DNA of 18,865 bases from an uncultured Verrucomicrobiota bacterium. GTDB lineage: Bacteria; Verrucomicrobiota; Kiritimatiellia; RFP12; UBA1067. The DNA is taken from assembly GCA_946543025.1 (NCBI GenBank), contig CAMNLN010000025.1, positions 1 to 18,865 of the forward strand. The letters are read 5' to 3'. The translations under genes were made by a program, and so were the position numbers. This document shows, one piece after another, positions 14,042 through 18,865 of the stretch. The first letter of the stretch is position 1; each line of letters begins with the position of its first letter. The notes below the pieces were generated by a model that had not been told where the DNA came from, did no database searches, and worked only from the letters and a program-made list of their open reading frames with translations.

Positions 14042-15733
14042 TCATTCGGTCCGGTTGCGCAAGAAGTGAGGCAGCCGCGAAAGAGGCGTCTGGACGGCAA
14101 TCGTGCAGGGGCCATTGAAGACCGTCCCGTCATCCGCCGTCCATGCGCCGGGCGGCAGCACGACCTCGCGAAACGCGGCGCCTTTCTTCAGTACCGGCGC
14201 GACGAGAAGGTCTTCTCCCATCATGAACTCGTCGATGACATGCGCGTAGCCCTTACCCGGATAGTTGTATTCCAGATTTCTCAAGATCGGCTCGCCCGTC
14301 TCGCCGGTCTTTTTCGCAAGCGCGGCGATCATGGGCGCGAACTTCTGGCGAAGCGCAAGCACGTTCCTGAATATCTCCTGGTGCCGCGCGTCGAGGACGC
14401 GCCAGGGGGACGCGGAGATCTGCATCATCGGGGAGAGCGCGTGTATCTGCGCGGAGCGGATGAAGAGTTCGGGATCGAACGGCGAGCCGGGAATGAACGC
14501 GATCCAGTCGCCGCCGCCCACCATGTCGGGGCAGATGAACGGCTGGCCGAGCAGCCCCGCCGCAATCATGTCGGCGACGATCCGATTCAAGGCGGTCCAT
14601 TCGTGCATCTTGTCGTGAAGGCGCACGACCACGGGCAGCTGCTGCATGCGCCACGTGTTGCGGATTTCGCAAAACGGGTATTTCAGCGCGTATTCGCAAT
14701 ACTTGTTGTTGAGCGAGCCGCATGTCGCCTTCGGGTCGATCGCACGCCGGTCGGAAAGGTTATATGCGCCAAGGTCGGCGCCGTCGAACTTGAATCCGTC
14801 CACGCCAAAGTCGCGGACAAGCCCGTCGAGCGTCTCCGTGAACCAGGCGTTGGCGTTCGGATGCGAGAAGTCGAGAAACGCCGAGTACCCGTTCCACCAG
14901 CCGCACGCCTTGGGTTTTGTCTTGAATCCGTATTCGCCCTCGCCGGGCCGCGCGGGGCTCGGTTCGGTCAGGAACCCGCCCTTCACGGGATAGCCGCGCA
15001 CGTCGTCGGGATTCCGTCCCCATGCGATGCGACGGAACGCCGGCGTATCCATGCCCACGTAGGGGCACATCCAGAGCATCACCTTGTAGCCCATGGCGTG
15101 AAGCGCATCGACCATTTCCTTGGGGTTCGGGAAGCGAGACGGCTCGAACCGCCAGTCGCCGTAGCCGGCCTGCCATGTGTCGTCGATCATGAAAACGCCC
15201 GGCGGCACGCCGTGGTCAAGCATGGATCGGGCGTAGGCGAGAATGTCCTTCTGGTTCTGGTGGTACGTCAGTTCGATCCACGTGTTCAGCTGCGGCGCGG
15301 TGAAGAAGAGCAGGTCGGGCGTCTTCCCCGACGGCGGAAACCACGCGCGCATCGCGTGGCGGTACGCGCCGGGCAGCGTCGGCTCGGCTGCGGTCACGAC
15401 GTTCACGTCCCCGTCGGCGTCCATCGTGATCGCGCCGTCCTTGAACACGATCTCCGACTGCGCGTCCGACCAGATCGCGCGGCCCTTGTCCGAAAGGAGC
15501 AGCGACGCGCACTGGTTCGCGTAGTTCTTGCGCCGCAGGTCGATCTTCAGCCGCGTCGCCGCCGTGAACGGCATGTTCGTGCCGAAGAAGTTCGCCGCGC
15601 CCCACCAGCGCTCGCCCTCGCCGATCGTCACGGTACGCACGTCCGCACGCGAGGGAAGCACGCCCAAGGCCAGCGCGCACAGCGCGAAGCATGCGCCGGT
15701 CCGGCGAAACAGGGAAGTTTCATCTTTTTTCAT
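14042..15733 (-). CDS. Exported GH31-family glycoside hydrolase
   Basis: A 563-residue protein with a signal sequence (cut near SRA|DV at 30). GH31 enzymes are retaining alpha-glycosidases (alpha-glucosidase, alpha-xylosidase, sulfoquinovosidase and some alpha-galactosidases). Seen in order: the barrel-strand segment GVFMIDDTWQAGYGDW (179-194), GFKFDGAD (313-320) with candidate nucleophile D317, RLHDKMHEW (371-379) with candidate acid/base D374 at the usual GD-type position, and PDMVGGG (402-408) in place of the DIGGF segment. The N-terminal beta domain is short and there is little after the barrel, so it is smaller than typical 650-800-residue members. ATG at 15733 has AGAGGA 8 bases upstream. 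It is transcribed toward gatC but lies outside the overlapping gene run. Substrate is not determinable. Confidence 0.87.
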   Translation of the reverse strand: MKKDETSLFRRTGACFALCALALGVLPSRADVRTVTIGEGERWWGAANFFGTNMPFTAATRLKIDLRRKNYANQCASLLLSDKGRAIWSDAQSEIVFKDGAITMDADGDVNVVTAAEPTLPGAYRHAMRAWFPPSGKTPDLLFFTAPQLNTWIELTYHQNQKDILAYARSMLDHGVPPGVFMIDDTWQAGYGDWRFEPSRFPNPKEMVDALHAMGYKVMLWMCPYVGMDTPAFRRIAWGRNPDDVRGYPVKGGFLTEPSPARPGEGEYGFKTKPKACGWWNGYSAFLDFSHPNANAWFTETLDGLVRDFGVDGFKFDGADLGAYNLSDRRAIDPKATCGSLNNKYCEYALKYPFCEIRNTWRMQQLPVVVRLHDKMHEWTALNRIVADMIAAGLLGQPFICPDMVGGGDWIAFIPGSPFDPELFIRSAQIHALSPMMQISASPWRVLDARHQEIFRNVLALRQKFAPMIAALAKKTGETGEPILRNLEYNYPGKGYAHVIDEFMMGEDLLVAPVLKKGAAFREVVLPPGAWTADDGTVFNGPCTIAVQTPLSRLPHFLRNRTE

Positions 15734-15770
15734 CGCGTCGTTCCTCTCGATCTTTCAATCCTGCATTTCA

Positions 15771-15789
15771 GGCAATGACAGGCATTGCC
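15771..15789. other. Inverted repeat between GH31 gene and tRNA-Leu remnant
   Basis: GGCAATG, a 5-base loop ACAGG, then CATTGCC form a perfect 7-base-pair hairpin. It lies 20 bases past the CCA end of the tRNA remnant and 38 bases before the GH31 start. There is no T-run on either side, so it is at best a weak terminator for the former tRNA gene, or an operator for the GH31 gene. Confidence 0.4.
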
Positions 15790-15808
15790 CTTCTCTTGCC
15801 CATGCCGC

Positions 15809-15868
15809 TGGTGCTGGAGACGGGACTCGAACCCGTACGGCCTTACGGCCAGCGGATTTTAAGTCCGC
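15809..15868 (-). pseudogene. 3' half of tRNA-Leu(TAA), element attachment-site remnant
   Basis: Read on the minus strand: anticodon stem-loop 15868-15852 (5-bp stem GCGGA/TCCGC, loop CTTAAAA, anticodon TAA at 15861-15859), long variable arm 15851-15837 typical of leucine tRNAs, T-arm 15836-15820 with loop TTCGAGT, 3' acceptor strand CTCCAGC (15819-15813), discriminator A and encoded CCA (15811-15809). The matching 5' acceptor strand GCTGGAG and a D-arm are absent: upstream sequence becomes AT-rich and unrelated. This is what remains when an element integrates into a tRNA gene and displaces the 3' part, with the integrase gene only 136 bases away. Confidence 0.9.
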
Positions 15869-15926
15869 TTTATCGCCTTGTTTTATTGGATTTTTCATAA
15901 TGGGGATTACTTATTGATTATTTACA

Positions 15927-15955
15927 TTGCATTCGCCCCGCTCATTTGGTATCCT
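15927..15955 (+). promoter_or_regulatory. Possible integrase promoter
   Basis: TTGCAT at 15927-15932, a 17-base spacer and TATCCT at 15950-15955 give a -35/-10 pair with 4 of 6 matches in each box. The leader that would follow contains a small hairpin CCCC-GATA-GGGG (15970-15981) and AAGGA at 15993-15997, 7 bases before the ATG. The AT-rich stretch 15,880-15,930 may hold integrase-binding sites but no clear repeat is seen. Confidence 0.4.
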
Positions 15956-16004
15956 ACGATGCTGACAAGCCCCGATAGGGGAAACGACAAACAAGGACAA
16001 CAAC

Positions 16005-17291
16005 ATGAGCAAGACGAAGAAGCGAGCAAAACACGGCGAGGGCACTTTGGTCCTTCGCGGGAAAAAGTATACCGCCCGTTGGGTCGTTGACGGAAAAGTC
16101 TACACCCGCTCCACGGGCACAAGCGATAGGCGGGAAGCGGAAAAGAAACTTGCGGAGTATGTAGCCCCCTTCCGCCTGGGCGACGAGAAAGCCATACTTG
16201 AGGGGCTATCGGCAAAGGTCAAGGGGGTGACGGCGGAGATACAAGCTTACGAAGATTCCAAACCTGCCCTTCCCCTTGCCGACGGCTTTGATGCCTATAG
16301 AAAATCCACGGCTCGCCCTGACAGCGGCGAGCGAACGATGGAGGGCTACGAATCGCAATACAACCGCCTAATCACTTGGGCCCAGAAGCATTACCCGGAT
16401 GCTACGGAGATGCGGCATATCTCCAGAGCGATTGCGGATGATTTCATGTCAGACTTCGCAAAAACTTTCTCGGCGAACTCTTACAATAAGTATGTGACTT
16501 TGTATAAGAGAATGTGGGACGTTCTAGCGGAAACCGCACGGCTCACCGTCAACCCGTGGGCAAAAATGCTTCATAAAACCGAGGATAAGCACGTCCGCCG
16601 AGAGCTGACGGTGGAAGAGCTAGGTCGTGTATGTTCTTCCCTCAAGGGCGAAATGCGGCTCCTGTTCGCGGTTGGCATTTATACGGGCTTGCGGTTGGGG
16701 GATGCCGCTAAATTGGAATGGGGGAATGTTGATTTGGCTAGAGGAATGATTTTCGTGATTCCGCAAAAGACCGCTCGCCATGCACACGGCAAGCGAACAC
16801 TGATACCTATACACCCTACACTTTCGGGGATGCTTGCGGAGATTCCGCCGGAATCGCGGACGGGATTTGTAATGCCCGAAACGGCGGCGATTTACGAACG
16901 AGACTCGGCGGCGCTGACAAATCGGATCAAAGCGATTTTTGAGCGGTGCGGGATATCCACGACAAAAACCGACACACGAACTGGACGGGCACAAGTTGAC
17001 GTAGGCTTTCATTCCTTACGGCATACCTTTGTGAGCCTTTCCGCCAATGCGGGGGTGCCGCTTGCGATAGTCCAAGCAATAGTCGGGCACACTAACCCCG
17101 CCATGACGCGGCACTACTACCACGAATCGGAAGCGGCCTTGCAATCAGCAGTGGCGGCGTTGCCCGCGATTGGGGATGCGGCAGAACCTAAACAAGCGGC
17201 GCCCCTTCCGAAATCACTCCTTACCTCAATTGGGAAGCTCACCCGCGTACAACTGATGGCATTGCAAGCAGAGATTGCGAAGAGGCTTTAG
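16005..17291 (+). CDS. Tyrosine recombinase (phage-type integrase)
   Basis: A 428-residue site-specific recombinase, expected to integrate and excise the element at the tRNA-Leu(TAA) gene. The layout is typical: an N-terminal arm-binding domain (about 12-55, beta strands with GKKYTARWVVDGK), a SAM-like core-binding domain (about 90-190) and a catalytic domain (about 200-385). All catalytic residues are present: R230 (TGLR), K255 (QKT), H336 and R339 (HSLRHTF), H362 (GHTNP) and the nucleophile Y371 (TRHYYH). A tail of about 40 residues (390-428) follows, ending in a leucine-rich helix. ATG at 16005 has AAGGA 7 bases upstream. It is intact with no frameshift, so the element may still be mobile. 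It is transcribed away from the chromosome side and is closed by a strong terminator. Confidence 0.95.
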   Translation: MSKTKKRAKHGEGTLVLRGKKYTARWVVDGKVYTRSTGTSDRREAEKKLAEYVAPFRLGDEKAILEGLSAKVKGVTAEIQAYEDSKPALPLADGFDAYRKSTARPDSGERTMEGYESQYNRLITWAQKHYPDATEMRHISRAIADDFMSDFAKTFSANSYNKYVTLYKRMWDVLAETARLTVNPWAKMLHKTEDKHVRRELTVEELGRVCSSLKGEMRLLFAVGIYTGLRLGDAAKLEWGNVDLARGMIFVIPQKTARHAHGKRTLIPIHPTLSGMLAEIPPESRTGFVMPETAAIYERDSAALTNRIKAIFERCGISTTKTDTRTGRAQVDVGFHSLRHTFVSLSANAGVPLAIVQAIVGHTNPAMTRHYYHESEAALQSAVAALPAIGDAAEPKQAAPLPKSLLTSIGKLTRVQLMALQAEIAKRL

Positions 17292-17320
17292 TCAATCCAA
17301 GCCCTTGTCTTTGTCTGTCT

Positions 17321-17346
17321 GGCACGGTTTTCGCCGTGCCTTTTTT
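17321..17346 (+). terminator. Rho-independent terminator after the integrase gene
   Basis: GGCACGG and CCGTGCC form a perfect 7-base-pair stem around the 6-base loop TTTTCG, followed directly by six T. It begins 29 bases after the integrase TAG, so the integrase is a single-gene transcript on its 3' side. Confidence 0.92.
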
Positions 17347-17348
17347 GT

Positions 17349-17360
17349 ACCCCCTTGAAA
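17349..17360 (+). promoter_or_regulatory. First copy of 12-base box ACCCCCTTGAAA
   Basis: Identical to 17496-17507, 147 bases downstream. It contains TTGAAA, a good -35 hexamer; a weak TTTACT lies 17 bases further (17378-17383). It directly follows the integrase terminator. It could be a second promoter or a protein-binding site. Confidence 0.4.
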
Positions 17361-17384
17361 TTGCTGAAGTCCCTTTATTTACTG

Positions 17385-17421
17385 CCTTTAATCGTTCGCC
17401 TTGCAAGGAGGTAATTAAAGG
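17385..17421. repeat. Nested palindrome in the integrase-downstream region
   Basis: CCTTTAAT (17385-17392) and its exact complement ATTAAAGG (17414-17421) flank the perfect 10-base palindrome CCTTGCAAGG (17399-17408), with spacers of 6 and 5 bases. Both have nearly the same centre. No gene is present here; the 309-base gap 17292-17600 holds this, the adjacent tandem repeat, the terminator and two promoter-like boxes. Confidence 0.6.
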
Positions 17422-17444
17422 AAACACAAATTAAAGGAAACACA
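17413..17444 (+). repeat. Perfect 16-base tandem repeat, two copies
   Basis: AATTAAAGGAAACACA occurs at 17413-17428 and again, without gap or mismatch, at 17429-17444. The first copy overlaps the right arm of the nested palindrome. Such arrays next to integrase genes often bind integrase arms or excisionase, or act as iterons; which applies is unknown. Confidence 0.8.
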
Positions 17445-17501
17445 AGCAAGGTGTGGAATTAAATAAATCCCAATAAAATAAGGGTTTTTGTCTACACCCC
17501 C

Positions 17502-17531
17502 TTGAAAGCCTCCCCAAAGGTGTGTTATCAT
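17502..17531 (+). promoter_or_regulatory. Promoter for the small-gene operon
   Basis: TTGAAA (17502-17507), an 18-base spacer and TATCAT (17526-17531) give 5 of 6 matches in each box. The leader to the first gene is about 60 bases. The -35 lies in the second copy of the ACCCCCTTGAAA box. Confidence 0.65.
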
Positions 17532-17600
17532 ATCTACCGTTCGCGACCGTGGGTGCGGTTGCGGCAAATTGAGAACAAATAAAGAAATAAGGAGATAACA

Positions 17601-17915
17601 ATGCTAAGATCAACACGGGATGCGGTAAAAGCAATATGCGGTGCCGATCCATCGGTTACGACGGCTCAAGTCCAGGCCGCACTTGCAGAACTTGACGGGG
17701 AGGGGGTGCGGCAAGTCCTAGACGGACCGCCCATTGAGCGCGCGTACAACCGCGCCCAAATCGCCGCGCTGCTAGGGGTCTCGGTCAAGACCGTTGGTAG
17801 CTATGTTCGCCGTGGCCTGCTCACAAAGATTCTGCCTGGGGCTAACGGGGAGCGGGCAACCGGCTACACGGGGGAGTCCGTCCGCAAGCTACTTGAGGGC
17901 CGCCGCTCCGCATGA
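17601..17915 (+). CDS. Small HTH DNA-binding protein, excisionase/AlpA-like
   Basis: A 104-residue protein. Residues about 48-100 fit a MerR/excisionase-type winged helix (HTH_17 kind): YNRAQIAALLGVSVKTVGSY forms the helix-turn-helix, RRGLL the typical turn into the wing, and GYTGESVRKLLEG the closing helix. The N-terminal half (1-45) looks helical and unrelated. In integrated elements, proteins like this act as recombination directionality factors with the integrase or as transcription activators; the position after the integrase and the repeat region suits either. ATG at 17601 has TAAGGAG 6 bases upstream. First gene of a three-gene run. The C-terminus ends RRSA, as does the next gene. Confidence 0.75.
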   Translation: MLRSTRDAVKAICGADPSVTTAQVQAALAELDGEGVRQVLDGPPIERAYNRAQIAALLGVSVKTVGSYVRRGLLTKILPGANGERATGYTGESVRKLLEGRRSA

Positions 17916-17961
17916 GTAAATGTCAACCAACAAAAACAAAAACAAAAACAAGGAGTAAAAA
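17901..17961 (+). repeat. Gene-junction module, copy A, with CAAAAA triplet repeat
   Basis: The last codons and stop of the HTH gene (CGCCGCTCCGCATGA) are followed by ATGTCAAC, then three exact CAAAAA units (17931-17948), then AAGGAG. The junction at 18187-18234 shows the same order: CGCCGCTCGGCATGA, ATGTTCAAC, ACACAAACAAGGAG. The similarity covers both coding and non-coding bases. Confidence 0.55.
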
Positions 17962-18201
17962 ATGAAAGAGCCAAAAAAAAACCACTGCTGCATCTGCGGC
18001 AAGAAAATCGCTTACGGTGAGAGCGAGAATGCTGATCCCGTTTGCCCAAATAGACGATGCTGTCGCGAATGTGCAGATAACGTTGTGCTACCAGCTCGCT
18101 TGGGTGCGACATCCCCGGAAGCGACGGCACTTGTAAAATCTGCGCTCACCGAAGCGAGAGAGGTCGTAAAGGCATTGCGCGCTCGGCGCCGCTCGGCATG
18201 A
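17962..18201 (+). CDS. Small cysteine-rich (zinc-ribbon/treble-clef-like) protein
   Basis: A 79-residue protein. The N-terminal half contains HCCICGKK (8-15) and a second cysteine knuckle CPNRRCCREC (28-37), giving C9/C12 and C34/C37 as the likely zinc ligands, followed by NVVLPARL (40-47). Short proteins with this CxxC...CCxxC-then-VVxARL layout occur among unannotated phage and element genes; their role is unknown to me. The C-terminal half (about 52-77) is one basic helix ending RRRSA. ATG at 17962 has AAGGAG 6 bases upstream. It is the middle gene of the small operon. Confidence 0.7.
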   Translation: MKEPKKNHCCICGKKIAYGESENADPVCPNRRCCRECADNVVLPARLGATSPEATALVKSALTEAREVVKALRARRRSA

Positions 18202-18234
18202 ATGTTCAACTCACACAAACAAGGAGAAAAGAAA
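18187..18234 (+). repeat. Gene-junction module, copy B
   Basis: Second copy of the junction described at 17901-17961, lacking the CAAAAA triplet expansion and three bases after the stop. It supplies AAGGAG at 18221-18226 for the next gene. Confidence 0.55.
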
Positions 18235-18516
18235 ATGAAGATGAAGAAAACAAAGACAAGTAATGCGCGCGCGTGCGCGAATACCGATGAGCTGTCAGAA
18301 TTAATCGACGGCTGCGTTGCCGATCTTGCGGAGGCGCGGGAACTCGCAATTAGTAATGAGATGCACCTGCGCAACACAATTGCCTTTGCGGCGAACTCGT
18401 CGGAACCTCCTACGGAGAAGGAAATTCAGCTCCTCCAGAAAATGCTAGAGCGTGAGAAACTTCTCCTGCAGGCTGCAGAGCTTGCAGACAAGATGAAGAT
18501 GTCACTTGCTAGCTAA
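18235..18516 (+). CDS. Small helical, probably coiled-coil protein of unknown function
   Basis: A 93-residue protein with a very basic N-terminus (MKMKKTKTS), then two predicted helices rich in Ala, Leu, Glu and Lys (about 19-45 and 57-90) separated by a short SSEPPTE turn. This suggests a helical hairpin or coiled coil. No family is recognised. An in-frame ATG exists at 18202, but AAGGAG (18221-18226) lies 8 bases before 18235, and the upstream stretch is part of the repeated junction, so 18235 is preferred. It is the third gene of the small operon, closed by a hairpin. Confidence 0.65.
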   Translation: MKMKKTKTSNARACANTDELSELIDGCVADLAEARELAISNEMHLRNTIAFAANSSEPPTEKEIQLLQKMLEREKLLLQAAELADKMKMSLAS

Positions 18517-18526
18517 ACCCAACCAT

Positions 18527-18556
18527 CCCCCTCTCTCCATTTTCGGAGGGAGGGGG
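18527..18556. terminator. Long hairpin between convergent genes, likely bidirectional terminator
   Basis: CCCCCTCTCTCC (18527-18538), loop ATTTTC, then GGAGGGAGGGGG (18545-18556) make a 12-base-pair stem with one wobble pair. It starts 10 bases after the stop of the plus-strand gene and ends directly against the stop codon of the minus-strand membrane peptide. No T-run follows on either strand, so termination efficiency is uncertain. Confidence 0.6.
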
Positions 18557-18646
18557 CTACACAAATACAGTCACGGCGATGACGATTGCCACGACTACCG
18601 CAACGAACTTTTGAGATATGTAGATTGATATGATATTGTCAAGCAT
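18557..18646 (-). CDS. 29-residue single-pass membrane peptide
   Basis: A short frame beginning MLDNIISIYISQKF and ending in a hydrophobic run of Val, Ala and Ile (VAVVVAIVIAVTVFV) before TAG. This is one transmembrane helix of about 15-20 residues with a Lys at its N-terminal side. AAAGGTG (18659-18653) lies 6 bases before the ATG, and overlaps the stop codon of the upstream minus-strand gene, which suggests translational coupling. Size and layout recall small membrane toxins, holin-like or regulatory peptides, but nothing identifies it. Coding status rests on the ribosome site, the gene spacing and the clean hydrophobic profile. Confidence 0.5.
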   Translation of the reverse strand: MLDNIISIYISQKFVAVVVAIVIAVTVFV

Positions 18647-18658
18647 GGTATTCACCTT

Positions 18659-18865
18659 TCATCTTGACGGCCATTCCTTGTCAAGCCTTCCGCCGTTTAG
18701 GATGTGCAAGAGCCTATCCAAGTCTGCCTTCGCCCTGGTGGGCAAATTTCGCCCCTCTGGGGTATCGATTTTTGCGGCATATCCCGCGAGGATGACGGGG
18801 TCTGCCCCGTTCCGCATTTGTGCGGTGATCCGAGCTGCTACGAAGCCGTGTGAATCTACGATTTG
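18659..18865 (-). CDS. Unrecognised protein, C-terminal part (cut by the window edge)
   Basis: An open frame of 68 codons from the right edge to TGA at 18661-18659, without a start in the visible part that looks genuine. The sequence includes ARITAQMRNGADPVILAG and ends in a basic, charged helix (KADLDRLLHILNGG) and KEWPSR. No signal, membrane segment or known motif is seen, and I do not recognise the family. It lies 12 bases before the membrane peptide on the same strand, so the two probably share a transcript, which converges on the plus-strand small-gene operon. Confidence 0.55.
   Translation of the reverse strand, partial: QIVDSHGFVAARITAQMRNGADPVILAGYAAKIDTPEGRNLPTRAKADLDRLLHILNGGRLDKEWPSR

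Larger units (their letters stand above)
15869..18865. mobile_element. Left end of an integrated element in tRNA-Leu(TAA), continuing beyond the window
   Basis: The boundary is set by the break in the tRNA gene at about 15,869. Inside are a tyrosine recombinase, an excisionase-like HTH protein, small genes of phage or element type and an AT-richer composition than the chromosome to the left. The genes use strong AAGGA/AAGGAG ribosome sites with 6-8-base spacing, unlike most chromosomal genes here. The other end is not in the window, and no capsid, conjugation or replication gene is visible, so prophage, conjugative element and satellite remain open. Confidence 0.85.

Noticed and set aside
13950..14045. 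N-terminal extension of gatC by 32 codons
   Set aside because: The added residues are not GatC-like, and the frame would pass through the extended -10 promoter box.
13904..15778. Very long open frame (624 codons) on the plus strand opposite the GH31 gene
   Set aside because: It mirrors the GH31 and gatC coding strand in a GC-rich sequence, has an Arg/His/Val-rich composition typical of antisense frames, no motif and no ribosome site.
15885..15900. CATAATGGGG, resembling the TATAATGG promoter boxes
   Set aside because: It is on the other strand, lacks the TGC extension and has no -35 at a proper distance; the TTGCAT/TATCCT pair downstream is the better integrase promoter candidate.
15528..15917. 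Plus-strand frames reading through the tRNA remnant with an 'LETGLEPVRPYGQRILSPL'-type peptide
   Set aside because: This peptide is a known artefact of translating the reverse strand of a leucine tRNA gene; the RNA gene remnant explains the sequence.
17458..17489. Possible terminator around CCC...GGG followed by TTTTT
   Set aside because: The stem is only three to six pairs with a bulge and an AT-rich loop, too weak to call.
1..18865. CRISPR array, rRNA genes, complete tRNA genes or insertion sequences
   Set aside because: No regularly spaced repeats, rRNA-like stretches, full cloverleaf or transposase-like frames with terminal inverted repeats were seen.

Overview
The window falls into two parts. 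Positions 1 to about 15,868 are GC-rich chromosome, and every gene there lies on the minus strand. From about 15,869 to the right edge the sequence is visibly less GC-rich, has a different gene style (strong AAGGAG ribosome sites) and starts with a tyrosine recombinase next to a truncated tRNA-Leu gene. I read the right part as the left end of an integrated mobile element. The chromosome looks like a polysaccharide-degrading member of the PVC group (Kiritimatiellota, Verrucomicrobiota or Lentisphaerota). This placement is an inference from many exported glycosidases, a pilus/type II-type secretin and a two-subunit class I fumarase; nothing in the window proves it.

Chromosome, in transcription order (right to left): an exported GH31 glycosidase (14042-15733); then a run of ten tightly packed genes: gatC, gatA, a secretin, class I hydro-lyase alpha and beta subunits, a GH105 domain fused to a BNR/ulvan-lyase-like propeller, a TolB-like propeller protein, an exported TIM-barrel glycosidase-like protein, a GH36-like alpha-galactosidase, an SDF-family symporter and a CDF metal exporter. 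Six of the nine junctions are 4-base ATGA stop/start overlaps and the others are 15-27 bases. Two copies of the same 12-base extended -10 promoter box (GTGCTATAATGG) lie in this run: one 6 bases before the gatC start codon, which predicts a leaderless mRNA, and one overlapping the stop codon before the alpha-galactosidase, which would make the last three genes a sub-operon. A degenerate 7-base tandem repeat separates the galactosidase from the symporter and appears to supply the symporter's ribosome site and TTG start.

The carbohydrate genes fit together as an exported attack on an acidic, rhamnose/uronate/galactose-containing polysaccharide (pectin- or ulvan-like): a possible lyase domain and an unsaturated-uronyl hydrolase in one chain, alpha-galactosidase and GH31 activities for side groups, and a symporter and a hydro-lyase that could handle organic acids. 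The substrate is inferred, not shown.

Mobile element: the 3' half of a tRNA-Leu(TAA) gene (CCA end to anticodon stem, minus strand) remains at 15809-15868 while its 5' half is replaced by element DNA. The integrase (16005-17291) follows, with a strong terminator. A 309-base regulatory region comes next, holding a nested palindrome, a perfect 16-base tandem repeat and a repeated 12-base promoter-like box. Then come three small plus-strand genes (an excisionase-like HTH protein, a cysteine-rich zinc-binding protein and a coiled-coil protein) joined by related junction sequences. A shared hairpin separates these from a convergent minus-strand pair: a 29-residue membrane peptide and the C-terminal part of an unrecognised gene cut by the window edge.
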